Below the pieces are notes generated by a model that did not search any database, was not told the DNA's origin, and was given only the letters and a program-made list of their open reading frames with translations. The position numbers and the translations under genes were made by a program. 64,000 nucleotides of DNA, taken from Urechis unicinctus. Lineage: Eukaryota > Annelida > Polychaeta > Xenopneusta > Urechidae. Below, piece by piece: positions 26,570-37,974 of this stretch (positions within the stretch are counted from its first letter, which is position 1; each line of letters starts with the position of its first letter). Location: contig CM067356.1 of the NCBI GenBank assembly GCA_034190875.2, positions 26,980,505 to 27,044,504 on the forward strand. The letters run 5' to 3'.

Positions 26570-26881
26570 TTAAAGATCATAAACACAATTTTTTTTAAAA
26601 GCGAAATTCGAAAGAATAAACTTCAATAATGGTATTCATATCAATAGCGGTTACTTTGGAGCACCCTATTCCTTTAAAAAATGATTTTAAAGAGTTTGTT
26701 TTCGTCTTCCACTCGTTGAACATCCCGCTCGGCAACGTTCGGAATTATTTGGCCCGTGACGTCACGTTCGCTGCTCTGTGCTCGCTGATCACGAATGTCA
26801 ACAAGCTTCGCCATTGTTGTCGCGGCTCGTTGATGGTTTATGAAAAAGTCTTCACGGTTTGTTACACTCACAGTTTGGATT

Positions 26882-27186
26882 ATGCCTTATTGTTCTGTCG
26901 GTTAAGTGTAGAAACGCCGAGAGGTCAGGTAAGAGTTTCTTTCGGTTCCCGAAAGACCGAAAAATGCACAAGAATTGGATTGCAAAGGTGAAGAGGAAGG
27001 ATTGGAAGCCGACCAAAACAACTCCTGTCATTTGCTCCGACCACTTTGAGAGGGACGCCTATGAAACGGACCCAGAGCTGCTCAGAAGTCTGGGCTTTTC
27101 TAAACAACCTAGGCTTCGCCAAGGTGCCATGCTAACGATTTTCGATGGGGAGTGTCCTTTCCAAAGTCCAGACAGGGGGATCCAGT
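26882..27186 (+). pseudogene. THAP domain exon of Kolobok-like transposase (family 1 copy a), frameshifted
   Basis: From the ATG at 26882 the sequence begins MPYCSVG, then the frame changes, and the THAP domain continues as CRNAERSGKSFFRFPKDR, NWIAKVKR, and C-SDHF (C2CH zinc-binding pattern, DNA-binding). The intact relative is at 45864-46190. After the domain the frame runs into sequence that in copy b lies about 0.9 kb further on (the VVKPVKVPIT block), so an internal deletion has fused the exon to later transposase sequence. Confidence 0.8.
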
Positions 27187-27423
27187 GGTGAAGCCTGTCA
27201 AAGTTCCCATCACTTTTGGTTGGTATATATCACAGGATTTGTTGTTCAATATATGTAAACATGAGTTAAACAATAATGTAATGCTGGCATTTATTAAGAT
27301 AAATTTATTATGAGTCTCCGCAGTGCCCATAGGGTAATTATACTGGCACAAAAGACCAAACATTCCATGTAATGATTCAAAGACTATTTATTACTAATCT
27401 TTTATTAACTGGTTATGTTTCAG

Positions 27424-27662
27424 ATTATGTTGACAACCTCATTACTGAAGTGTTTTTGCTTCGTGAGAAATATCCCAGTTACAGACTGGCGAAAGTTCTT
27501 TCGGCGGAAAGGAGTGATCCACCCCTATTGCTGCTCAATTTGAAAAGCCAGCAAAGGACATTCTTGTGGGAGCACACCGATGCCGCTTCAATCATGCAAG
27601 AAAATCTACTCAGCTACTTTCTAGGTATCCTCTGTAAAGGCCCTCTGGATCTAGGAATGTAG
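27424..27662 (+). pseudogene. C-terminal exon of Kolobok-like transposase (family 1 copy a)
   Basis: After a TTTCAG acceptor, the frame DYVDNLITEVFLLREKYPSY and on to a stop at 27662 resembles the region after the FPK-type block in THAP-associated Kolobok transposases. Copy b has the matching text (about 44.64-44.76 kb, minus), also broken. Confidence 0.6.
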
Positions 27663-27757
27663 ATCTTATTTTGTTTAAGACACATGATGGCAATACTTTT
27701 CTGTTATGTCTACCTAATCTGTGCCACACCCAGTAGATGAAACAGCGATAGGCCAAA

Positions 27758-28370
27758 TATCTGAATAACCTGGAGCAAAAAAGAATTGATTATTTCTTAG
27801 GGAAATATGAAAATAATGTTTTTTTAACTCTTTTTTTTGGTCAACTATGTACTCCAGATATAAATGTATTGCTGGTTTTGTTGTTTGTTGTCATGTAGCA
27901 CTGAACGTGATTACCAAATGTATTGCACACCATGGACACTTGGAATACACATTGTCTATGTCCAGAAGTGGCTGTGTGTCTTATATTTGCTTCAATAAAG
28001 GCATAACTAACTCAATTGTGTTAACTTCATCCCCTATATGTCCATCTATCTGTATGTACTGAATAATATCTGAATAACCTGGAGCAAAAAAGAATTGATT
28101 ATTTCTTAGGGAAATATGAAAATAATGTTTTTTTAACTCTTTTTTTTTTGTCAACTATGTACTCCAGATATAAATGTATTGCTGGTTTTGTTGTTTGTTG
28201 TCATGTAGCACTGAACGTGATTACCAAATGTATTGCACACCATGGACACTTGGAATACACATTGTCTATGTCCAGAAGTGGCTGTGTGTCTTATATTTGC
28301 TTCAATAAAGGCATAACTAACTCAATTGTGTTAACTTCATCCCCTATATGTCCATCTATCTGTATGTACT
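27758..28370. repeat. 309 bp tandem duplication inside Kolobok-like copy a
   Basis: The unit from TATCTGAATAACCTGGAGC to CCATCTATCTGTATGTACT occurs twice, at about 27758-28060 and 28067-28370, nearly identical apart from the length of a T run. Copy b has a single version (about 44.15-44.46 kb, inverted). It is therefore a recent local duplication. Confidence 0.9.
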
Positions 28371-28429
28371 CGAATTTGGATGCAAGCAGGACATTACGGT
28401 CGAAACAGTTTGACTTGAACCCTGGATGT

Positions 28430-29131
28430 TCGGTCATTCATGGCCACTCTTCTATTGTTGCCAGAGTCTTCGGGTAATTTTGACAACAAACACATTCCGC
28501 AATGTGGTCATCTGATCGCAGTTATTACAGCTACACCTGAAAGGTTGCCCAAATCAAGCTTTAGCCATTTTTAATTCCATGTTAGATCATTCACATAACA
28601 AAAGCTGACCCAGCAGTCCATGTTTGTCCATGATTCACAAATTCTTCTGATCATTCTGACTTTATTTGTGAGCAAAAGAGTAGACTTAGTCTTTTAAATA
28701 AACACTGATGAGAGATATATTAACAGGACGTCTAAATTCTGAAAGGGGCCAGTTCACAGGCACCCAAGTCAATTATGTGATCATACATGTCACTATCGCT
28801 CGGGGAAAGCGCTGGGTGAATTTATTGACTTGGGTGTGTGGGCCAGATAGACCCCATTACACGGAATTGTTATTTCTACCTATACTAATCCATTTCGATA
28901 TTTAGACTAATAGAGACGAAAAATTTCTACCCACCACACTTCCACTGGCCTGAAAGTCAAAGCGTCTTTACTGCATTCATTTTCCGAGTCGGAATCCGTT
29001 TCTGAGCTCTCAACATCATTATCTGACTCGGTTGCTATTCGCAATCGTGTGGTCTCAAATAAATACCAATGGACATCATAAGTCCTCATTTCACATAATG
29101 AGGCTTCATAATCTTCATCTGATGACGACAT
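28430..29131 (-). pseudogene. P2X7-ballast-like cysteine-rich gene in Kolobok-like family 1 copy a
   Basis: Exon 1 runs from ATG 29131 to 28935 and encodes an acidic Ser-rich leader (MSSSDEDYEASLCEMRTYD) followed by an SSETDSDSENEC run; the donor GTGGGT splits a Trp codon. Exon 2 begins at 28536 after TTTCAG and continues CSCNNCDQMTTLR in phase, so the junction reads W-C-x-C-x-x-C-x-x-M. That spacing is typical of the cytoplasmic ballast domain of P2X7 receptors and of many stand-alone invertebrate proteins. Exon 2 goes out of frame soon after compared with copy b. No membrane segment is present, so it is not a channel. The function inside a transposon is unknown. Confidence 0.55.
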
Positions 29132-29466
29132 GTTAATAGATACCAATCAGTAGAAAGGAAAGTTGCAGGGAAAAAATCGCGGATCGTATAATTTTTCTCA
29201 GCTTCCGAAATACCACCTTCGAATTTGTTTTGGGACGAGCCGCAAACGTGACGTCACGCGACCTGCTTCCTAGCGACCAACTGGTGCAAAATGGACTCAG
29301 GGAATTCAATCGGAATTAAACCCGAGCACCACATTCTCAGCGGATTTATGTCCACAATACTTGAGAGAATGTAAAATTATCTACCGTGGTCAGATTAAAA
29401 GATATTTTCCTACGTTTTGAAACATAAAAATCGGATATGTCAAAAAACGTTAGTTTTGATCTTTAA

Positions 29467-30480
29467 GATGCAATAACCAACACATTCTAGCATGTCCTCT
29501 CGATTGGTTCATATAATTGGTCAATGTGACATCATTTCAGAACTTTTAAAGTGCGCCATTCAATGGCAGGTAATATCATAAAATTTATGATTGAATCTTG
29601 TCAAAATCTTTAATTGTAAATCATGTCAAAAGCTGTCGAGCTTCGAGGCCTGTTGACCTCTTTTTCCTTTCTAGTATTATTTCCAAAAGTAGCATGGTCA
29701 ACGATTGGACTCGAGCGAATATCATTTATAATAGTAATATGGAATCGGTCAGATAAGGTATATTCATGGCCAAAGATAGGTTATGTTGGTTTTCTTTTCA
29801 CCTCTTAATTCAAATAAAAATGCCTAGTTACTCTGCAAATAATTCAATGAGATTCCTATTTTCAGAGAGCATAATATAAGTCAACACGCCGAAACGTCGT
29901 CGATAGAGGTCGATTTATTAATCGATCAAGTTTTGCCCATACTTTTCTTAACAAATCACATCTAGTATTTTTTTGTTTCACTACTGAACATTATAATATT
30001 GAAAATATGTGATGCAATTTTTTTAACTGTAGCATAAGGTTTAATTCTAGCTCTAGATTTAAATTACTCAGTTAAACGGGGTAATATCATAGTCGAGGCT
30101 GCTCTCTTGCTCACCATATCTTCCATCAGCAATCACAACATTTTCAAAATCTATTAAAACATTAGATGTTTACTATTCAAATACAAAAATATGGACAAAA
30201 GCCAAAAGGCTTTGATAATTCCACGTATTTCTTTTGCCAATATATACGAATCTACATCCACTGATCGGAGCCACTTACTTTTCGTTCCATTACCTCAATG
30301 ATAATTTGCCTGTACCTTAAACGCTTTAACTACAAGTCTGAAATCCAAAGATGCCAATATGGGCGGTGGCTCGGTTCTATTGTTGAAAAACAAACACTGT
30401 GATATAACTGCTGATGATTCAAATTGCAAATTGGTTTCAATGTAATTATCCACATTATGTAGCTGACTACCAGGCAAAGT
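29467..30480. other. Intergenic, AT-rich
   Basis: No gene or repeat family recognised. Confidence 0.4.
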
Positions 30481-30536
30481 GGATCTGATGAATTTGCATA
30501 ATTACTTTACCTGCCAGGTAGTTGTTATTACCTACC

Positions 30537-31090
30537 TACCAACCAACCACCACCTACCTACCTACCTACCTACCTACCTACCTACCTACCTACCTACCTA
30601 CCTACCTACCTACCTACCTACCTACCCTACCTACCTACCTACCTACCTACCTACCTACCTACCCTACCTACCTACCTACCTACCTACCTACCTACCTACC
30701 TACCTACCTACCTACCTACCTACCTACCTACCTACCTACCTACCTACCTACCTACATACCTACCTATACCTATTCACCTACCTACCTACATACTACTACA
30801 TACCTACCTACCTACCATACCTACATGCATGCACCTGCCATACATGCCTGCATGCCTGCCTGCCTGCATGCCTGCATGCCTGCCTGCCTGCATGCCTGCA
30901 TGCATGCATGCATACATACATTCATACATACATATATACATCCATACATTCATACATACATACATACCATACATTTGGCATACATACTTACATACATATC
31001 ATACCTACATACATACATGCATACATACATACCTATTCACCTACCCTTTGGCTTACTTACTTATCGACCTACCTACCTGTCTTTACCTAT
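30537..31090. repeat. CCTA microsatellite grading into CATA/CATG words
   Basis: 30537-30770 is almost pure (CCTA)n with two single-base phase slips; 30770-31090 is a degenerate mixture of CATA, CCTG, CATG and CCTA words. Frames reading Pro-Thr-Tyr-Leu repeats are not genes. Confidence 0.97.
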
Positions 31091-31099
31091 TTACCTATC

Positions 31100-31452
31100 T
31101 CTAGTTGTTGGTGGAAAGTATGTGAACGCATGATCAGTGCAGGTGCTTTAATGCATGCTTATTAACTGGAGTTAGAAGGGGAATACAGCGACAAGCAGCG
31201 GTGTAAGGCCAATTCAACATCATGAACTCTCCGATTGTTCTTTGGAAGGTGATGGTCGCAACGTACAATTACGTCTTCTAGAAATTCAAAGTTACATCTT
31301 CGGATTCGTTGCGTCGATGTTCTGGATAACAGCTATTTTATGATGACACCCCCACCCCACCCCCCGTCAAATAACTGTAATTATCTGGTTGTACACATAC
31401 CCCAAATTATATACCTCTACATTTGGCAATAGAGAGTCTATTTTCATTTAAC
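31100..31452. other. Intergenic, no recognised feature
   Basis: Contains a C-rich homopolymer tract near 31350-31365; nothing else. Confidence 0.4.
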
Positions 31453-31742
31453 TTAAAGTGCCTATCGCACGAAAAATCACGTCATTTTTTTCGCCAGATT
31501 ACGAAAATATGACCCAGAAGTACCTATTCAGTCTATGTATCAGTCGTCAAAGTGACTTCAGATCCGGCATTGTTTTAGTTGCGAGGCGCGATCTGCGCTA
31601 CGATTAGCGCAAAAGGGCTGCAGTTAATTTCGCTATTTCATCACTTCAGGAGAGCGACGAAGAGACTTGGGATGGCACAGATCATTTGCAGACCATCGTT
31701 GCTTCGGCATAGCAAATTTTGCCTTACAGATTCGAACCAGAA

Positions 31743-32605
31743 ATGAGCGATTCAGACGTCTCCAATGAAGAGAAAAAAGACACCGGCGATGTCACTGCTG
31801 CGTCTGGGTCTCACGCGGGTAATCCTGCCCATGACATAGGGCGGCTACAGAACAATGCTTGGTAAGCTATGTCTGATCGTACTTGTGCACCAGTTCATCG
31901 TATATATGTTGGCATGTAACGAGGTAAATCCATAAATTTCACCAACAAAATATGTCACCTCTTTTCCTAACAGTATACAACGGAGCATTGCAACAAATAA
32001 TTCTTCCATATCAGACAGCAGACATGAGATATCACAAAGTTTTTGTCTGATCAAGTGGATGCAAGGGTTTATGTTTACCATGTAAGTGTAAGTGTTCCTC
32101 CACTCGAATTGTAAGCAAACCACAACTAATTTCGGACTAGCTTCTGTTGATATGCACTTTGATATAAAGTAGGCCTTATCAAAGGCTGATTACAATATTT
32201 TTAAAAGCTGATGTAAATTGATTCTGAGCTTGAACATATATAGGAGAGCAAGTAAAACAGCTGTTTTCTTTAGGATTTTCAGTTAACTCATAAATGAGTG
32301 TATAACTGGACTTAAGATTATGGTATTATATTATGATCTGGTTAGTTTTTTACATCCGAGTTTCTATGAATGCACACAGCTAAAACAAATTTATCATACA
32401 ATGTGTCATCCTTTATGATACACAATAATATTCCATCGCTACATCATGTTACAGGTGTTTGTGTGGCTATTGTCAACCAGTGGCAGAGATGGAAGAATCT
32501 GTATGCTGTGTGGAGATTCCCCGAGTCATGACCTCCATAGACAGCAGCCCCATTCCCATTAACATGAACTCAGCCATCAGACACTCGACATACTCTGAAA
32601 CATAA
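31743..32605 (+). CDS. P2X7-ballast-like cysteine-rich protein encoded in Kolobok-like family 2 copy a
   Basis: Two exons, 31743-31861 and 32455-32605, join in phase through a GTAAGC donor and TTACAG acceptor to give 89 residues. Exon 1 is an acidic Ser/Lys-rich leader (MSDSDVSNEEKKDTGD); the junction falls inside a Trp codon and produces WCLCGYCQPVAEMEESVCC, then VEIPRV. The pattern W-C-x-C-G-x-C-x-P with a later E-x-x-C-C-x-E-I is what I know from the zinc-binding ballast (P2X7 C-terminal) domain, which also exists as free-standing proteins in invertebrates. There is no channel or membrane part. It is convergent with the THAP/transposase gene of the same element. Intact by inspection; the product is predicted, its role unknown (accessory protein, regulator or DNA-binding cofactor are possibilities). 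Confidence 0.6.
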
Positions 32606-32754
32606 CAGGAATCAACTCACAGCTTACGCACCAGACTGTCACTTACAACATTATATCCCCATGGTAATTGAATTTGTTGTTGTTTATATTTTATATATCA
32701 GTAAGAATATTCACCAAATGTTGCCTTTGTTGCTACTTTAGTGATAACATGCCC

Positions 32755-33451
32755 CTGCTTAAACTTGGGGCATCTTAGGTTGAAGACTGGATCCCCAGCT
32801 TCTTTTGTTGCCTGTTCTCTTCTCCCAGAGTAGATGGTTGTTGACCAACTTCTCAAGCTTAACAGCTACATGACTGCCTGTTAGAACCAAGTAATGTATG
32901 TAATTTAGTTGCTCTATCATTGCAGTATTTTGTGGACAAAGTTGACATAAGCATCTCACTAAACTTGTAAAGGTATAAAACTTTATGCAAAAATGTATTG
33001 TATCCTCTTAACAAGACAATGGACTATATATTCAATACTAATGCAATAAGAAAGTCATCGAGTCTCACCCTCTGCTTCTCTCTCTTGATAGAGGCATGTC
33101 TGCTATTCTTGGGCTGGGGTGGGTGGGATTCACTTGCCTCACCATCCTTTCTTACTTGCTAGACAGCTGAGGCCTTCGCAAAAAGAGAAGGCACAGCATC
33201 TTGCTTCAAAACCAGCTTACACCGTGGTATCCAACCAAGCTGTTCTCTAAGTTTCGCTGCCTGCTCAAAACATTCCTCTGTGAAATGAACCGAGCACACA
33301 AACGAGTTCTTGTCCGGCCATTTGTCTCGCGATCGTAGTACCTGGCCAATCCATTGTTTTTTTTCAAATCGTCCTTACCACGAAACTATAACAAGCTCAC
33401 GCCGTCCAGACTGCTACGCGAGTAGCCCCCAACACAACAATGATTAACCAT
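32755..33451 (-). pseudogene. THAP domain and transposase piece, family 2 copy a, broken
   Basis: From ATG 33451 (minus): MVNHCCVGGYSR, then a stop before FRGKDDLKKK, followed by WIGQVLRSRDKW, FVCSVHFTEECF and LGWIPRCKLVLKQDAVPSLF. This is a THAP zinc finger (C2CH) with the second cysteine changed to Tyr and at least two stops. Minus 32759-32959 encodes LNYIHYLVLTGSHVAVKLEK, a transposase block shared with copy b. Not functional as it stands. Confidence 0.75.
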
Positions 33452-34319
33452 TGTGTACGATCGGACACAAGATGGCTCAAGACGATCAAAAATCCAAAAA
33501 ACGAGAGACGAACTCCGACAGATAACAATGTAACTGGGAACCCACCGGTGGGGTGGGGGGGGGACCCTTAAGTGTATAGAGGGAGTATACATGTGCCGCG
33601 CGACGGGGTATGTTTTTTCGGCCTCTCGACTTGTATGATGGGTTTTATTGGGGCTCATACTTGTACGACGGGATATGTTTTTCAGCTTGAATCTGTACGA
33701 CGGGTTTTTTTATGGCTTCTTTTTGTACAGCGGTACAGCGAGGTATGTTTTCTCTTCCCATGCAGTATGTCGAGATTTTCTCCCGGGATTTCCCACCGAT
33801 CGTTGACAATGCAAATCCAATGAATGGTCCCTGTGTGACGCCCCGAGAATACGCTCAGCCCACAGGGATTCGCATTGGGCGGCTAACCGATATCTTCTAT
33901 GTATACAAACCCTTTATGGTTTATGCACACACAGAAAATAGCAATACAAATCCCTGAGGCTCGACCGTGCAAGCGCGCAAAGTTGTTACTGCATGTAATC
34001 AGAAATCTGCTCATAACATTTTGAGATTTATCCGCAACTTTCATCCTGCCTACGACGTACAACGGGTTATACGTTATACATTTGCATAATACCTTGTACG
34101 ACGGGGTACGCTTTTTTGCCATTTTCCGAGTTAAGGCTAAGTGCCCCCCCCCCCCCCACCCCCGGGCGGGGAACTCCCTGCGTCTCTGAGAACGGGCTTA
34201 CTTTACAGACGTCACACCCCTGGGTCTGACCTAGATAATGGTTGCCACAGCGTTTATTGAACACATTATAATTTGATTTCAGCGCAGGCCCTATAACCGT
34301 GTGATAGGCACTTTAACTA

Positions 34320-35275
34320 AATACTAAGAACTTACTTTACTGTCATGCAAACTGGCGCAACTAATATATATCACCGGCCTGGTGGGGGGGGGGGGGGGAG
34401 AGATGATATTGTAATATGATATTGAGCCCAAATATGGACAGATCTGAATATATAATATACCAAAATAACAGTATAATCCACTGAACATAGGATTATCGCT
34501 AACAATATGACCTCTTATTCATTTCACAAACATAATCATATTGTCTTTGACTAACCCCTTTACAAATATTTTTCAGACGCCTTCAAATAATTAAAACACG
34601 AGGAATGCCCGGTGTTAAGCCAAATGGTGTGTGCTGGAGACAATTCCCATTAAAAGATGTTTATCGAGTGTAAATGATTTTGTATGATCATTGGCCGATT
34701 ACATACACTGCAATAACTGATGATCTTGATGAAAACAATAGGTTGTTTTACAATTTACGATGTGGCGGGATGATGAATTAGTGAATTATGATGGCATTAT
34801 GATTATCAAAGATTGAGGGCACAATTAAAACGAGCGGCCTCATATTGGATACACAATCAACCTCTAGCTAGTGCACTCAAATACTGTAAGGTTATTGTTG
34901 GTAAAACGACAACTGTCTTGTCCTATCCTAAGTGGGTGAATGCAAAGATGATTGCTGACTGATAACAAGTGTGTGAGATGGATATTCTTTTCAATTAAAC
35001 CATGCATTAATCTTGTTTTGGACTCATCGAATTAAACCAACACGTGAGTTGAACATCCAACTACGCTACAATAAATCTTGACATAGTTAGATGAACATTT
35101 AACGCGTACAATATCTGAGTTTTCTGTAGGCCACTTAGTTCGTGACCATGGATTTAACAGCTTGCCTTCTGGTTGGACGGGCAGCCATGCTGACCTCGTT
35201 AACCCTTGCCGCTAGGAGCAATGACGATTGCAGAGGCGGCGCTTTCCCTCGTTAGTATATAATTATTCGTTGCAG
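34320..35275. other. Intergenic upstream of the GPCR gene
   Basis: A poly-G tract lies at about 34381-34400. No gene recognised; the right end is probably the GPCR promoter region. Confidence 0.4.
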
Positions 35276-35280
35276 CCTTG

Positions 35281-35415
35281 GCTTGGCGAATCAAACCACA
35301 CAGAGGAGACCTCGCACGTGGGCGTGTGGATTGAAGCAGCTTGCAGTGCGCCTGTGTGATATGGTCAGTTTCGTTGTGGTGAACCAGAAGACAAGCGTGT
35401 TCTCCTCAACGTAAG
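35281..35415 (+). other. Probable 5' noncoding exon of the GPCR gene (copy A)
   Basis: The segment ending ...AACGTAAG before GTAAGT at 35416 is a strong splice donor, and the same sequence is conserved upstream of the second GPCR copy (about 58.56-58.69 kb), including GCAGTGCGCCTGTGTG and AAGACAAGCGTGTTCTCCTC. It would splice to the acceptor at 38458, just before the GPCR ATG. A short upstream reading frame starting at ATG 35361 ends inside the exon. Confidence 0.55.
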
Positions 35416-36575
35416 GTAAGTACACCACTCTTGGTTTGGTAGTAAGGCATTGAGGGGATTTGGTGATAAACAACATTCCTTTTCCATTTTAACATATTAC
35501 AATAACTTCAAGATCGCTTTCTCATATACATATAGAAAGAGCTTGGTGCGATTAAATGTTGCTGCCAGGCGGACAAAGAGTGTACAGCAGCGCATTAGAA
35601 TGATTATAATGCGCACGATAAACTATTCAGTCGTTCATTTTTGTTGTTAGCTATGATTAACAATAAAATTTGATTAATGATTACCTTAACTCTTTGAGAA
35701 ATATACAACAGGGAAGTGAGTTAACCAAAGTTACTCAAGCCTATCTTGTTCGGACGCACGTGAGTTATAGTTACTCTCTGCGAACGTTTGTAAAATATGT
35801 CTCTGATGCAATATTGGGCTCAAAAGTGTGTTACATGTGGATGTCGGCCAAGATAGGCCTCGGTGTGTTAGCAACCCGTTCCTCACAGGTTAATCATTAA
35901 TTGTGTTGTGTTAGGAGATGACCGATGTTTTTTCTTACATATCCGTTATTGATTCGACAATATGATTAATGTAATTTAATGAGGTCAAGGTCCAGCTGTC
36001 AAGGTTACATGTACAACAAAGTATTCTCCTAAACTGGCGCCCCGGGTGGATGCACTGTGAGCGGCACGTTGACCGGGTAAAGAAAACGCAACGCGTCTCG
36101 GATTTGTAGTCGGTTTAGTTAAAAATCAGATGATGTCCAAGCTCCCAGTTTAACTTTTAGAATTAATTGATCTATTCTTTATGTTGGCACCCACTAACAA
36201 CACTATACGCAGCTGATCATAACGAGCATTAACCGACTCGCGTGAAGAACAGTGATTCCGTCATTAAAGTGCCTATCGCACGGTTATAGGTACTTCGCTG
36301 AAAATCAATTCATAATGTGATCAATAAACTCAAACCGGTCCAATAACCGTCACATCTGATCACTTAAGGCCAAAATTTGATAAAATGTCAGTTCAAATTA
36401 GCGCGCTCGACAAAAAGCTGCGGCAGCCATTATCTAGGTCAGACCCAGGTGTGTGACGTCAGTAAAGTAAGCCCGTTCTCAGAGACACAGGGAGTTCCCC
36501 GTTGTTTACATTGTAATTTGTCGGAGTTCGTCTGTCGTTTTTATGGATTTTTGGAATTGTGACCGATTGAATACG

Positions 36576-36970
36576 ATGGTTAATAGTTGTTGTGTTGGGG
36601 GCTGCTCGCGTACCAGTCTGGACGGCATGAGCTTGTTAAAATTTCCTAGTAAGGACGATTTGAAAAAAAACAATGGCCTGTACTACGATCGCGAGACAAA
36701 TCGCCGGGCCCTGGCAAGTGCTCATTTGTGTGCTCAGTTCATTTCACCGAAGAATGTTTTGAGCAAGCACCGAAACTTAGAGAAGAGATTTGGTTGGATA
36801 CCACGGTGTAAGCAGGTTTTGAAGCAAGATGCTGTACCTACTCTTTTTGCGAAGGCCTCTGCTGTCAAGCAAGCTAGAAAGGATGGTGAGGCAAGTGAAC
36901 CCCTCCCACCCCATTTTTGGGCATCATATTTTATTCATTATTTAGTAAATGGCCTAGTTATATGCCTATA
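36576..36970 (+). pseudogene. THAP domain exon, family 2 copy b, internally damaged
   Basis: MVNSCCVGGCSRTSLDGMSL starts at 36576; both first zinc ligand cysteines are present, but the middle has lost the WIGQVL part found in copy a and the C-x-x-H ligand pair reads C-AQF. LGW-equivalent text FGWIPRCKQVLKQDAVPTLF follows. The THAP fold is unlikely to be functional here. Confidence 0.7.
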
Positions 36971-37016
36971 AAGTTTTACGAGACGCTTATGTCAAATTTT
37001 TCTAAAAAATACTGAA

Positions 37017-37250
37017 ATGATAGAGCTACCAAATTACATACATAACTTGGTTCTAACAGACAGTCATGTAGCTGTTAGGCTCGAGAAGATGGTCAACAAC
37101 CATCTACTCTGCCAGGATGTTCGCAAACTGTCAGACGACTTGCAAACATCATCGGTTGAAGCATTCCATAGTTTGGTCAACCACTTCGCCCTCAAGATGC
37201 TGGTTTTCTTCTATGAGGGTATGGTTGCCAGGCAAGTACCATTCTTATGA
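37017..37250 (+). pseudogene. Transposase core fragment, family 2 copy b
   Basis: Contains RKLSDDLQTSSVEAFHSLVN then HFALKMLVFFYEGMVAR, a block I know as conserved in THAP-bearing Kolobok-type transposases (T-S-x-E-A-F-H-S-L-x-N-H-F-A). A later piece near 37.47 kb reads CPKFKQGHVVTKVAK, matching the FPK block. Only fragments remain. Confidence 0.65.
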
Positions 37251-37852
37251 TATAATTTGTACATAATATGTTGCTTTTTACAGTGCTCCTTCGTGGTGGT
37301 GTTAGTATATTCTTAATTAAATTTGTGAGTCATTAACTTTGTTTACATGCGCTGATATGCCAAATATATGTAGGTCACGTATAAATGGTTCATTGTATCA
37401 CAGATTGAGACTATGAAAATGGGGGAAGAGAACAGGCGACAACAGAAGCTGGGGATTCAGTCTTCAAGCTAAGATGCCCCAAGTTTAAGCAGGGGCATGT
37501 TGTCACTAAAGTAGCAAAAGGCCTACTTTATATCAATGTGCATCTCTACTTATTAACAGCAGCTAGTCCAAAATTACTTGTAGTTTGTTAACAATTCGTG
37601 TATAGGAGCATTTACACAGATGGTACAACTTTGTAAACATGAACCCTTGCATCCACTTGATCAGACAAAAACTTTGTGATATCTCATGTCTGCTGTCTGA
37701 TATGGAAGAATTATTTGCTGCAAAGCTCCGTTGTATACTGTTAGGAAAAGAGGTAACATATAGTGTTGGTGAAATTTATGGATTAACCTCGTTACATGCC
37801 AACATATAATATACGATGAACTGGTGCACAAGTACGATCAGACATAGCTTAC

Positions 37853-37974
37853 CAAGCATTGTTCTGTAGCCGCCCTATGTCATGGGCAGGATTACCCGCG
37901 TGAGACCCAGACGCAGCAGTGACATCGCCGGTGGGTTTTTTTTTCTCTTCATCGGAGACGTCTGAATCGCTCAT
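37853..37974 (-). pseudogene. Exon 1 remnant of the P2X7-ballast-like gene, family 2 copy b
   Basis: Matches exon 1 at 31743-31861: MSDSDVSDEEKKK, then a shifted frame caused by extra A/C bases, then the same GCTTG|GTAAGC donor. The second exon is deleted. Nonfunctional. Confidence 0.7.

Larger units (their letters stand above)
26574..29462 (+). mobile_element. Kolobok-like DNA transposon, family 1, copy a
   Basis: The element starts AGATCATAAAC after TTAA (26570-26573) and ends with TGATCT before TTAA (29463-29466); the ends are inverted repeats, and family 1 copy b (42.76-46.50 kb) has the same ends. A TTAA target duplication plus a THAP zinc finger and a transposase with Kolobok-like blocks point to the Kolobok superfamily. 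Layout: THAP/transposase pieces on plus from 26.88 kb, a convergent cysteine-rich gene on minus from 29.13 kb. Perfect TGACGTCA sites lie at 26757-26764 and 29249-29256, each about 120 bp upstream of a start codon. Relative to copy b it lacks about 0.9 kb of the transposase gene and carries a 309-bp internal tandem duplication, so it is non-autonomous. Confidence 0.85.
31457..34312 (-). mobile_element. Kolobok-like DNA transposon, family 2, copy a
   Basis: TTAA (31453-31456) is followed by AGTGCCTATCGCACG, and the other end is CGTGTGATAGGCACT followed by TTAA (34313-34316): inverted termini with TTAA duplication. It is inverted relative to copy b at 36.27-38.35 kb. THAP and transposase pieces are on minus, an intact convergent cysteine-rich gene on plus at 31743-32605. 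CRE-like sites one base off consensus lie near both gene starts (TGACTTCA 31553-31560; AGACGTCA 34207-34214). About 0.6 kb at 33.55-34.13 kb, with repeated TGTACGACGGG words, is absent from copy b and is an insertion or expansion. THAP plus TTAA indicates the Kolobok superfamily. Confidence 0.85.

Noticed and set aside
30479-31165. 228-codon Pro-Thr-Tyr-Leu repeat frame
   Set aside because: CCTA microsatellite read in frame; no start context or conserved domain.
31457-34312. TTAA ends suggesting piggyBac
   Set aside because: piggyBac ends start with CCC and its transposase lacks a THAP domain; neither fits.
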